Source: JAIEPT01 sp038217425 (GTDB lineage: Bacteria > Planctomycetota > Planctomycetia > Gemmatales > Gemmataceae). Taken from it: a stretch of 13,447 bases of DNA. The stretch spans positions 1 through 13,447 of the forward strand of contig JBBQPM010000188.1 of the NCBI GenBank assembly GCA_038217425.1, given 5' to 3'. The notes below the pieces were generated by a model. That model was not told where the DNA came from. It saw nothing but the letters and a program-made list of their open reading frames with translations, and did no database searches. Numbering within the stretch: position 1 is the first letter of the stretch; each line of letters begins with the position of its first letter. This document shows positions 6,785-13,447 of the stretch, piece by piece. A program made the position numbers and the translations under genes.

Positions 6785-9559
6785 CTAAAAGTATTCGTCG
6801 CGTTGCAGGTTTTCTTCTCCCTTGACTGACCCGCAACCAACCACTGCCGAGGTCTCCGTCGAAACAAGTCGATAGAGCTGGCTGTTCTTTCGGTCCGTTC
6901 CCGCTCGTTCGACGCGGACTTCGCCGAATGTTCGGTCTACGATTTTCGTGAGCGCCCTTCCTAGGGCCACGCGCTGCCCGCGGTCTTTCTTGTCTCCCAG
7001 GACGCTATCGAGTAGTTGCTCATCGGTCGCGAGCTGCAGTAGCTGAGCGGCGCCGACGATGGCGTTGCCGAGCTTTTCTTTCCAGACGGCGACGAAGGAA
7101 CGCCATTCGTCGGAACGGCTGGAGCGCTGCAGCCGGAACTCGCGGGCGTTGGCGAGAAGCCCGGGGACGCCGGCGACCTCGAGGATGCCGCTCAGAGTTT
7201 GGGCCCACGACTCGAACATGCCAAGGGTGACGTTGCCTGCCGGACGACCGCGATCGATCCAGGCTTGGCACAAGGTCAGCGCGGCGGCGACGAGATCGCC
7301 CCGTCGTTCTTTGACCCAGCGCATGAGGAACGGATGGCGGAAGGCGGTACGTTCACACGGGGAGTCGGTCTTGGCGTCGAGACGGCAGATGACGACTCGG
7401 CGCAGGAGTTCGGCGGAGAGTTGGGTATTGTTGCCGGTGGCCAACCAGATCGTGTCGTTGGGCAGCGTGATGTTTTTGGAGACGCCCAGCAAGCGGTCCG
7501 TCCAGACGCGGGCGGTAAGAACCGAAGCCAGGGCGCCGGAGTCCAGGACGCGATTGAGGTTGTCCAGCAGCGCGAAATCGGCGCTGTCGATGAGGATTGC
7601 GAGGATGCGCTTGCGCCACTCTTCGTCCGTATGGGCTTCTGGCGTGGTCTTGGGTTCGTGCCCTAAACTCATGAAGGAAAGAGCGATAGCCAGCAGGGTT
7701 TTGCCGGTTCCTTCGGTGGGCGCGTCAAACAGAATAAGAGGCATGGGCCCATCGATCAGATAGCGCACGAACGGCATGAGAAGCACGCAAATGGCCGCGG
7801 CGCGGCTGGCTTCGTCGGCGAAGGGGAAGTCTCCCAAGAACTCGTCCAGCAGAAATTCTCGGGCTCGTCGGATCTCCGCGTCAGACGGATGAAGCGAGAT
7901 GGCCGGCATCGTGAAGTTGGCCGACGGTCGGAAGTAGAGGTGGGAAGCAGGATGGTAGCCGGGCGTATGCACGAGTTGCCCGTTCGCGGCGAAGATCGGG
8001 CAGGAGACCAGGCCGCGCAAGATGGGGATGCCTTCCCAGTGCGCCAAGGCGGCCAGATCGCGAGCCACTTCCATTGGCGGGAGATCTTGATAGACGTCGA
8101 TGCGATGCTCGCGGACGACTTGCTTGGTCCAGTTCGCACAGCGGGCGAGGACGCCCCGCAGTCCATGGTTGCAAAGGGCCTCGATACGAACGGTTTGCCG
8201 ATCGGGATCGGTGCGCAGGCGCGTCAGTGCGTCGCCGCGTTGGAAGAGGTACGGAGGTTGATTGTGCTGCCGGATCGCGTTTAAGGCGTCTTCGGTGACG
8301 TCGCGCAATTGGCGGTGGTTGGCCTGAATGACTGGCCAACCGATTTCGTCCGGAGGGAATTCGCCGCTTGAGTGGGTTTCGTCAGTAGGGTCCGAAGGCA
8401 ATTGTGAGCCGTTGGAGTATCCGACGTTACTTCCTGCGGGAAGGTCGTAATGGCGTGCCTTCGGCGCGCCGAGGGCTTCCTTGAATTCTTTCCAGCCGCG
8501 TCCGCTGCAACTGTTGTGAAAGCATTTAGCGTAGAGCTTGCCGGCGGTGTCCTGCATGATGCAGGAATCGGGATCATGGTGGCTCGAATCGAACGGGCAT
8601 GACCCCAATACGTAGCACGTGCGACCTTTGTCGTCAGGCGTGTTCTTCACGCGGAAGGGAACGCCGAGATCGTTTAGCCAAGCGTCGATGCGTAGTCGAG
8701 GACCAGATGGACCCTCGTGCATGTTTGACGGTCGCCGCGATTGAGGCGGAGGCGCCGAGATAACGACGGACTTCTGGCATTCGCGAGCGAGTTCGTCCAA
8801 CAATCCAACGGGCACGACCTCGCGAGATTGAGGCGCTTCGAGGATACCCGACCGCCGATGCGGACGATCCGGGAGTTCGTCCCCCTTGCGTGCAAGGGTG
8901 CCGGGGATCTTGCAGATGCGGGCGGGATTAAAGACGCCTTGATCGACCTTGGCGCGCGGATTGTCGAATCGCTGGGCGAGCGCCTTCAGGACTTCTTCGA
9001 CTCGTCCTTCATCGTCGGCGGCAGGGAGATCGACCGCATAAAGAAGGTGATAGCCATTGCCGCTATCGACGAAATACGGAGCGGGCCAACCTCGGATTTG
9101 CAGATCGCTTTTTACGGCTCCGGCAATCTGGAGCGCTTCGTGTTTTTCGGCGTCGCTGGCGCTGATATGCGAGTCGCGAACCGGATCGATATCGATGAGC
9201 AGCCAGCGCCGGGAGGCGACGTCGGCGTTCTTGGCAAGTTCGCCTTCCTGGGCCCAGGCGATGCGATTGCGGCGACGTGCAAGGATCTCGGGGCGAAGCG
9301 GATTGAGAGTAAAATAGACTCCCTTGGCCACGTTGTTGACGTGCCACGCCGCCTGGGCAAATTCCGGCAGGTGGTCGTAATCGAAGAAGCCCGCCTCGGT
9401 GTGCGGCCGACCTCGTCCTTGTACGGCCAGCGCGCGCAGCTCGAGAATTTGATCATTGGCGACGACTTGCCGTATTTGCTCGAGAATCTGCTTCACTCCC
9501 TGGGAGGCCCCAGGGGCGGCAATCCGGGCTTGCGGCAACGAGAGCGAGCTTTCGATCAC
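6785..9559 (-). CDS. bifunctional AEP-type primase / AAA+ superfamily helicase
   Basis: The 924-aa product starts at GTG 9559 with GGAGG eight bases upstream. Residues about 60-250 form an archaeo-eukaryotic primase-like domain: acidic pair Asp123-x-Asp125 in LLIDIDP, SGNGYHLLY with His171, and NPARICKIPGT (Arg214, 219-221). A zinc-binding insert follows, with Cys315, Cys321, Cys333, Cys346 and Cys351 as candidate ligands. The helicase part has Walker A APTEGTGKT (613-621), a Walker-B-like AILIDSADFALLDN (654-667), a sensor-1-like ATGNN (707-711) and a likely Arg finger at LLRRVV. Such proteins start and unwind replication of phages, plasmids and integrative elements. This layout is common in planctomycete elements. 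The gene is the last of a tight operon; the spacing to the previous gene is 19 bases. No motif looks damaged. Confidence 0.85.
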   Translation of the reverse strand: MIESSLSLPQARIAAPGASQGVKQILEQIRQVVANDQILELRALAVQGRGRPHTEAGFFDYDHLPEFAQAAWHVNNVAKGVYFTLNPLRPEILARRRNRIAWAQEGELAKNADVASRRWLLIDIDPVRDSHISASDAEKHEALQIAGAVKSDLQIRGWPAPYFVDSGNGYHLLYAVDLPAADDEGRVEEVLKALAQRFDNPRAKVDQGVFNPARICKIPGTLARKGDELPDRPHRRSGILEAPQSREVVPVGLLDELARECQKSVVISAPPPQSRRPSNMHEGPSGPRLRIDAWLNDLGVPFRVKNTPDDKGRTCYVLGSCPFDSSHHDPDSCIMQDTAGKLYAKCFHNSCSGRGWKEFKEALGAPKARHYDLPAGSNVGYSNGSQLPSDPTDETHSSGEFPPDEIGWPVIQANHRQLRDVTEDALNAIRQHNQPPYLFQRGDALTRLRTDPDRQTVRIEALCNHGLRGVLARCANWTKQVVREHRIDVYQDLPPMEVARDLAALAHWEGIPILRGLVSCPIFAANGQLVHTPGYHPASHLYFRPSANFTMPAISLHPSDAEIRRAREFLLDEFLGDFPFADEASRAAAICVLLMPFVRYLIDGPMPLILFDAPTEGTGKTLLAIALSFMSLGHEPKTTPEAHTDEEWRKRILAILIDSADFALLDNLNRVLDSGALASVLTARVWTDRLLGVSKNITLPNDTIWLATGNNTQLSAELLRRVVICRLDAKTDSPCERTAFRHPFLMRWVKERRGDLVAAALTLCQAWIDRGRPAGNVTLGMFESWAQTLSGILEVAGVPGLLANAREFRLQRSSRSDEWRSFVAVWKEKLGNAIVGAAQLLQLATDEQLLDSVLGDKKDRGQRVALGRALTKIVDRTFGEVRVERAGTDRKNSQLYRLVSTETSAVVGCGSVKGEENLQRDEYF

Positions 9560-9578
9560 GAATCGATCCTCCGGGGCA

Positions 9579-9875
9579 TCAGGAACAGGCGGCCGCTGCT
9601 TCGGCGTCTTCGCAGCGTTCGACCTGGAAGTCGCTGGCGCTCAGTTCGCGGCGCAGGAAGCCGGCAAACAGGCGGTTAAGGTCTTTGCCGACGCCGGTGC
9701 TGGCGTCCACGAGGCAGACGTTTTTGTCGTCTTCGAAGGCGTAAGAAGCGTCGAGCATGGTTTGCGCTTCGCCGTGCAAACTCTCGAGCGCGAACACGGC
9801 GAGCACCATGCACACTTGCACGTCGTCGAGGTTGACTGAGGCGGCGAAACGGTACAGATACCATTCGTGATTCAT
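9579..9875 (-). CDS. 98-aa protein of unknown function in the replication operon
   Basis: ATG 9875 was chosen because GGAGA sits seven bases upstream; a longer open frame from 9908 lacks a site and would overlap the sigma gene. The protein reads MNHEWYLYRFAASVNLDDV, then a hydrophobic/helical centre with LAVFALESLHGEA, a Tyr/Phe-rich stretch, and CLVDASTGVGKDLNRLFAGF. The phrase STGVGK looks a little like a P-loop, but the protein is too short and the context is wrong for an NTPase. I recall similar unnamed proteins in planctomycete elements with a primase. No function is known to me. It sits between the sigma factor and the primase with gaps of 29 and 19 bases, so it is probably co-transcribed and linked to replication or its control. 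Confidence 0.65.
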   Translation of the reverse strand: MNHEWYLYRFAASVNLDDVQVCMVLAVFALESLHGEAQTMLDASYAFEDDKNVCLVDASTGVGKDLNRLFAGFLRRELSASDFQVERCEDAEAAAACS

Positions 9876-9904
9876 CGCGGTTCTCCAGCAGAAAGAAGAT
9901 GTCC

Positions 9905-10507
9905 TCACCCATTAACTACACCATCGCCGTCGAAACTGTTCGGGCCGGGCACTAAGGTTTTCAAAACTGCTGCAACGGGATGCTGGCGCAGTTGCTGAAT
10001 CCGGCGGCGCAGGGTGAAACGCGAAATGCCGAGTCGTTCGGCCAACTCGGTAGGTCCTTGTTCCATGAGTCCTCGGGCGATGATTCGTAGCGAGCGGGGC
10101 AGACGTTTGAGGCACTGATCGACGTCCACGCGAAGCCCAGCCCGCGCTCCTTCGTCGGGAGCATTGACGCCGAGGTGAGCGCGAAGGACGTCATGGCAGG
10201 TTTGTTGCAGTTCGGCTTGCGATAGATTTTTCCACGCCGTGCCGCGAGCGCGCCGTTTCTGGGCGCGGCAGGCACGAACCAAATTGGCTCCGTGGCGGCG
10301 AAGAAGGGTCGAGACGAAACCTCGGCCATCGCCGAGCCGGAGGTCGCACGCTGAAAATTTCTCGCAGAGAAGAGCGTGGAATTCCTGCTCGACGTCTTGA
10401 GCGGTATACCCCGAATGGTGCATGCGCGCGGCAGTGCCCTGGGCCAAGCGGCGGATGAGATCGGAGGCCAGGTGATCCCAGGGGGGAGGGGATGGACGAG
10501 CGGGCAT
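9905..10507 (-). CDS. sigma-70-like (ECF-type) factor
   Basis: The 200-aa reading starts at ATG 10507, preceded by GGAGGAGA; the frame opens 40 codons earlier without such a site. Residues about 15-85 resemble sigma region 2: SGYTAQDVEQEFHALL, then GRGFVSTLLRRHGANLVRA and a basic RAQKRRARG stretch. A variable linker follows. Residues about 130-170 resemble region 4 with a helix-turn-helix: LKRLPRSLRIIARGLMEQGP, then TELAERLGISRFTLRRRIQQ. The weak point is that region 2 is divergent, so a DNA-binding protein that merely resembles a sigma factor is possible. It is unusual to find it inside a replication operon, where it could direct RNA polymerase to element promoters or activate the operon itself (inference). 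Confidence 0.72.
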   Translation of the reverse strand: MPARPSPPPWDHLASDLIRRLAQGTAARMHHSGYTAQDVEQEFHALLCEKFSACDLRLGDGRGFVSTLLRRHGANLVRACRAQKRRARGTAWKNLSQAELQQTCHDVLRAHLGVNAPDEGARAGLRVDVDQCLKRLPRSLRIIARGLMEQGPTELAERLGISRFTLRRRIQQLRQHPVAAVLKTLVPGPNSFDGDGVVNG

Positions 10508-10659
10508 GGAGGCCTTCTCCTCCGGCCCGCACTGCGAAGGGGTGAGCACACCGGCCGAAACGCACGCAGACGAGGCGGCAACAGGTTGCTCACCATCGCC
10601 TCCGCAATGCGGCCGGCTAAAGGTCAAAGGAATTAAGGAACTGCGCCGAGGGAGTCGGC

Positions 10660-10986
10660 TCAGGCTTCGGTTACGGTGATGCGAAAGGGCAGACCGTGCT
10701 TGAACTCCAGGACGTCGATAACGCCGTCGCCCAGGACCTGGAAGTAGCGAAACATCTCGCCGACCTGGTCCTTGAGCAGGTAGTCCTTCAAGGAACGCTC
10801 GGGCCGTGGTCCGTTATCGCTGCTGCCGAACTTCACCTCGCGGATCAGGCGCGGCGCAGGATCGAAGACTGGTTCGCCGCGGCGGATGTGCAGGTTTTCA
10901 ACGCGACCGAACGACCGCTGCTGCATCTCTTCAAGGAGGCGGCGTTGAGCATTCGAAAGGGAGGTTTTGGCGAGGTGTTGCGTCAT
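10660..10986 (-). CDS. 108-aa protein of unknown function, first gene after the control region
   Basis: ATG 10986 was chosen over the longer frame from 11022, which would begin inside the strong inverted repeat. A weak AAGG lies about 12 bases upstream. The N-terminus is helical and charged (LSNAQRRLLEEMQQRSFGR). The middle is FDPAPRLIREVKFG, followed by a basic stretch and LKDYLLKDQVGEMFRYFQVL. It ends in a beta-like LEFKHGLPFRITV. I do not recognise the family, though unnamed proteins of this type occur in planctomycete mobile elements. No Cys is present and no membrane segment is visible. It opens the replication operon, and the sigma gene begins about 150 bases later. Confidence 0.6.
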   Translation of the reverse strand: MTQHLAKTSLSNAQRRLLEEMQQRSFGRVENLHIRRGEPVFDPAPRLIREVKFGSSDNGPRPERSLKDYLLKDQVGEMFRYFQVLGDGVIDVLEFKHGLPFRITVTEA

Positions 10987-10998
10987 TGAGCACGACCT

Positions 10999-11036
10999 TT
11001 TCAGTATGAGGTTGAAGATCAAACTTCATGCTGAAA
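10999..11036. promoter_or_regulatory. 15-bp-arm inverted repeat upstream of the replication operon
   Basis: The left arm TTTCAGTATGAGGTT (10999-11013) and the reverse complement of the right arm, TTTCAGCATGAAGTT (11022-11036), match at 13 of 15 bases around an 8-base spacer. The two mismatches would be G-U pairs in RNA. It ends 13 bases before the ATG of the 108-aa gene, so it could be an operator in the promoter region or a leader hairpin close to the ribosome site. No T-run follows on either strand, so a simple intrinsic terminator is less likely. Confidence 0.75.
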
Positions 11037-11037
11037 T

Positions 11038-11175
11038 TGTCGCGGATAAGAGCGCAAAAGGGGACGACACTTCCGACAAGCGGGCGACAGTTCGTCCGGG
11101 AGAAATGCGAAAAACGCTGGGAAGACTGCAAGTGTGAATGCCGTGCGCGACAGTTCCAAGATAGTGACGACACTT
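11038..11175. repeat. mirrored array of short CGACA-core repeats
   Basis: GACGACACTT occurs at 11063-11072 and again at 11166-11175; GCGACAGTTC occurs at 11084-11093 and 11147-11156. The order is A-B-B-A. The CGACA cores of each A/B pair are exactly 20 bp apart (11065 to 11085, 11148 to 11168). A further core is at 11074, and an inverted one (TGTCG) is at 11038-11042. On the coding strand of the operon the shared pattern is AA(C/G)TGTCG(C/T). The array fills the gap between the stop of the 377-aa gene and the inverted repeat. It looks like operator or iteron-type binding sites for a protein of the element. Confidence 0.6.
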
Positions 11176-11181
11176 TAGGCG

Positions 11182-12315
11182 TCAGCGTGATTGAAAGAGC
11201 CGGGCAACCACTGTCTGGGGGTTGATCCGGTAGCCGAAGTCGGCGTCCGAGCGCGAGGATCGGCGCAACGTCTCGATGATGTCTTCGCGTTCGAGGGGGT
11301 GTCCCAACGTCGATTTAATCTTGCCTTCGATGTCGCGCTGCAATCGATTGACGGTCTGTCGTAAGGACCCTTCGTCATCAAGGCTGTGAACGCCAGCAGC
11401 TTTCAGTGCCTTGCGCAATTGGCTTACGTTGAGGGGAGGATGATCTTCCGCGCTCAAGCCCCTTTGCAGCGAATCGAGAAATGACCTCCACAGTACCCGG
11501 AATAGATGCATACGTGCATGAGCCTGCGGCGCCATGATCGAAATGCCCTGAACGAGGATTTCATCGAGGGAGACCTCCACGACGAATGTCTTCGGGGCCG
11601 CCTGCTTCGTTGCCGGCGCCGCTGAAGTTACTTGCGGTCCGCGCGAGAACATTGCCGGCGAGTGTCGCGGTAGAGGTGCACGCCGACCTGCCTCATACAG
11701 GGCCTTCGGCAGCGCCGCGGGATCGCACCAGAGCCCGGCGAGAGACAAGGTGGCCGGCGCGACCGACGCCAGTACCGGCGCGTCGGCCACCAGAAAGAGC
11801 ATCGGTTGCAGCGCCACCCAATCCTGCGCGACGTACTTCGTGCCGCTACACCGGTCGGCCACGCAGACGTACGTCCCCGAGCTGAGTCGATACGCGCCTT
11901 CGCGCTCGACAAAAACCTGGGGATCAAGTTCCCGCAAACGCTGCTCGACGTCGCGAAGAATGCCTGGCCAGGCCAAACGAATGCGCCAGTACTTATGCAG
12001 GCGTTTGCGGTCTTCCGCAGGGTAAAGGTCGCGGCCGCAGTCCGGGCACGCGACCGATTCCAAATCTTCGGAGATCAACGCGACCCCCGCACACAAGCGG
12101 TCGGAAGCGGCGTAATCGCCGTCGCCTTCGCAGACGCAGCGCACCGCGAGGCTCTCGCGCACCTTAATCCAGTCCTTCGCCTTTAAGGCCGTCGCCGCCG
12201 TCTGCAAATTCGTATCGGGGTTCAAAATCTTCCGCCCGTCCGCCAGCAGTTCCTGGACGCACTTTAACGCTGGGGTTTTTGAACCTTTTTTCCGTCGAGG
12301 TGACTGGGATGCCAT
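11182..12315 (-). CDS. unknown protein with Cys pairs and a probable C-terminal winged-helix
   Basis: The 377-aa frame starts at ATG 12315; only a weak GAGAA precedes it and the start overlaps the upstream gene by 152 bases, so a later start is possible. Residues 1-18 are Lys/Arg-rich. Cys60, Cys62, Cys75, Cys90 and Cys93 (RCVCEG, ACPDCGRDL) suggest a zinc-binding site, with Cys151 and Cys156 as further candidates. A Pro/Ala linker follows near 215-240. The C-terminal 80 residues show helices, LRQTVNRLQRDIEGKIKSTL, DIIETL and a final YRINPQTV, which recalls winged-helix DNA-binding ends. A role in transcription or replication control of the element fits its place just before the repeat array, but I do not recognise the family and this is inference. 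Confidence 0.62.
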   Translation of the reverse strand: MASQSPRRKKGSKTPALKCVQELLADGRKILNPDTNLQTAATALKAKDWIKVRESLAVRCVCEGDGDYAASDRLCAGVALISEDLESVACPDCGRDLYPAEDRKRLHKYWRIRLAWPGILRDVEQRLRELDPQVFVEREGAYRLSSGTYVCVADRCSGTKYVAQDWVALQPMLFLVADAPVLASVAPATLSLAGLWCDPAALPKALYEAGRRAPLPRHSPAMFSRGPQVTSAAPATKQAAPKTFVVEVSLDEILVQGISIMAPQAHARMHLFRVLWRSFLDSLQRGLSAEDHPPLNVSQLRKALKAAGVHSLDDEGSLRQTVNRLQRDIEGKIKSTLGHPLEREDIIETLRRSSRSDADFGYRINPQTVVARLFQSR

Positions 12316-13048
12316 AGCTGGTTCTCATGTCGTCTTCGAACGCACGGCGTTCGGTAACGTCCAGATTCTTGTCGGAGTAACGCACCACATATTGATCGCG
12401 ATCGGCTGCCAGCGAATTCCATTTCAGCAAGATCCGCTTGGCGCGGTAGCGAACCTTGATCCCTTCAAAGTGATCGAGTTCGCCGAACAGGGGGGCGACG
12501 GCTTGCTCGAAGTGGGCCAGGCCGGCGGCAATGCAGTCCTTGTCAAAAATCTTGACGCTGGGGGAATCACGTAGGGGCGAGGCATTGACCGCGACCTCGA
12601 CAAGTTCCAGCAGCGGCGCTTCGTCGGCCAGGAGCTTGGCCAGCAACTGATGGATCTGCGCCGGGCAGACCGTCTGGCGTTCGTTGCGATAGAAACAATC
12701 AGCTTCGAAAAAGGACGACGCCAAGCGGTCGGCGATGCGGAGCGATTCCTCCTGGCTTTGCGAGGCGATCTGCACGCGGCGGGCTTCGTCTAAAAAGTCT
12801 AGCACGATCCATTCAGGGCGGTAGCCATGCACCAGGTTCTCGTCGCGGATGATGCGGTCGGGACGCTCGCTGCGGCGGATAAATAGCAAGAGGTGGTTGT
12901 CGTGGCACTGAAGGCCCATGAGCTCGCACGTCCGGCGCTTGCTTGGTTGGGCATTGTCATAAGCGCGTAAGATGGCTTCGGCCTGCGTGACAGTCATGAA
13001 CTCGGCAAACCGCTCGCCGGGCACGCGCGGCGGCTTATCCAGAACCAT
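12164..13048 (-). CDS. unknown protein, first gene of the minus-strand set
   Basis: The frame is open from 13186 to 12164 (340 codons). I place the start at ATG 13048 because the outer part runs antisense to recognisable methylase coding sequence; other choices are TTG 13099, ATG 12997 or 13186, none with a good ribosome site. Visible segments are TCELMGLQCHDNHLLLFIRR, a helical SQEESLRIADRLASSFFEAD, FYRNERQTVCPAQIH, and a basic beta-like KVRYRAKRILLKWNS. A YVVRYSD stretch follows. No catalytic motif known to me is present. It contains several Cys and His, but not in a clear zinc pattern. Its last 50 residues overlap the start of the next gene and are Gly-rich, so either a frameshift or a long natural overlap exists there. 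Function unknown. Confidence 0.6.
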   Translation of the reverse strand: MVLDKPPRVPGERFAEFMTVTQAEAILRAYDNAQPSKRRTCELMGLQCHDNHLLLFIRRSERPDRIIRDENLVHGYRPEWIVLDFLDEARRVQIASQSQEESLRIADRLASSFFEADCFYRNERQTVCPAQIHQLLAKLLADEAPLLELVEVAVNASPLRDSPSVKIFDKDCIAAGLAHFEQAVAPLFGELDHFEGIKVRYRAKRILLKWNSLAADRDQYVVRYSDKNLDVTERRAFEDDMRTSYGIPVTSTEKRFKNPSVKVRPGTAGGRAEDFEPRYEFADGGDGLKGEGLD

Positions 13049-13102
13049 CCGTGCAAAGCCGGTGCGATGGACCTTGTCCCAGTGCCAGATGGTGGTCAAG
13101 TG

Positions 13103-13447
13103 CCGCGCAGCAACAACGCCATCGCCGCCGGCCTCAGTTCGTTCGCGCCCTCCACGCATCACCAGAAGCTGGGTGTCGCCCGTCATCCCGAGAAGGCTCA
13201 GCCGACCACCAAAAAAATGCGGGCCAAGGATCGCCCGCTGGCAAACGACTTCGTTACCGACGGCGAGTTCGACCGGCTACTCGCCGCCTGGTTCGGCAAC
13301 ATGGCTCGCGTGCTGCTCCCCGGCCGCGGCTTCTATATCTGGGGCGGTTACGCGAACCTGGGAAACTATCCTCCCGTGCTGAAAGCCAACGGCCTCTACT
13401 TCTCGCAATCGATTGTGTGGGATAAGGAACACCCCGTTTTGACGCGT
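13103..13447 (+). CDS. beta-class DNA methylase, internal fragment (5' part missing, runs off the window)
   Basis: Frame 2 is open to the window end and reads as a DNA modification methylase of the ParB-associated kind: RSNNAIAAGLSSFAP, ARHPEKAQPTTKKMRAKDRP, LANDFVTDGEFDRLLAAWFG, then GRGFYIWGGYANLGNYPPVL and the end at WDKEHPVLTR. In this class the catalytic (D/N)PP(Y/F) motif comes shortly before the RSNNAIAAG block. Here the bases before it do not give that motif in any frame; an in-frame ATG at 13067 precedes a short DLV that may be a chance match. The fragment therefore seems to have lost its 5' part, including motif IV. The SAM-binding FxGxG would lie beyond the window. It faces away from the minus-strand unknown gene. 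Confidence 0.75.

Noticed and set aside
6511..6825. A 104-codon + strand open frame in the intergenic stretch
   Set aside because: No ribosome site at its start, no similarity recognised, and it overlaps the primase end.
8741..9679. A 312-codon + strand open frame
   Set aside because: Antisense shadow of the primase gene, whose motifs are clear; no ribosome site and no domain.
9579..9875. P-loop in the 98-aa protein (STGVGK)
   Set aside because: The match is partial, no Walker B is visible and the protein is too short for an NTPase fold.
10999..11036. Intrinsic terminator
   Set aside because: The stem is not GC-rich and no T-run follows on either strand, so an operator or leader hairpin is more likely.
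11038..11175. Possible CRISPR array
   Set aside because: Repeats are only 10 bp, of two types and mirrored, with unequal gaps; no cas gene is present.
12972..13425. Two overlapping + strand open frames (frames 3 and 1) near the right edge
   Set aside because: Both are out of frame with the methylase reading in frame 2, which carries the recognisable residues.

Overview
The window looks like a piece of a planctomycete chromosome (probably Pirellulales-like, moderate confidence). The reasons are a 66-aa gene, a DUF2924 gene and a large serine recombinase gene packed head to tail, a style of primase-helicase I associate with this phylum, a sigma-70-like gene inside the replication operon, high GC, and accessory genes mixed with transposon remnants. 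It reads as a rearranged, partly decayed prophage or integrative element, not a housekeeping region.

Left part (1-3615, + strand): the last 43 codons of an IS630-type transposase enter from the edge. A compact integration cassette follows: a 66-aa protein, a DUF2924 protein, a 521-aa large serine recombinase and a 133-aa helix-turn-helix protein, separated by a few bases or overlapping. Directly after it, with an overlapping start, is an HK97-type prohead protease that keeps its His/Ser pair. No portal, capsid or terminase gene stands beside it.

Middle part (3675-6422, - strand): a SUKH (SMI1/KNR4) protein, a REP-like inverted-repeat cluster, a zinc-ribbon membrane protein, a broken REP-associated (Y1/HUH) transposase fused by chance in frame to the zinc-ribbon ORF, and a secreted alpha/beta hydrolase. 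The stretch 6423-6784 holds no convincing gene.

Right part (6785-13048, - strand): read from right to left there are two genes of unknown function (one with several Cys pairs and a probable C-terminal winged-helix), then a 195-bp control region with a 15-bp-arm inverted repeat and a mirrored set of short repeats, then a 108-aa unknown protein, a sigma-70-like factor, a 98-aa unknown protein and a 924-aa AEP primase/AAA+ helicase. The last three are tightly spaced. I infer a phage or ICE replication operon with its own regulatory input. At the far right, head to head with this set, lies a beta-class DNA methylase fragment that has lost its 5' part.

The parts most worth a second look are the control region at 10999-11175, the paired unknown genes at 11182-13048, the sigma factor inside the replication operon, and the rearrangement scars (protease junction, methylase junction, RAYT pseudogene with REP-like repeats). 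All family calls are from reading the translations; no database search was run.
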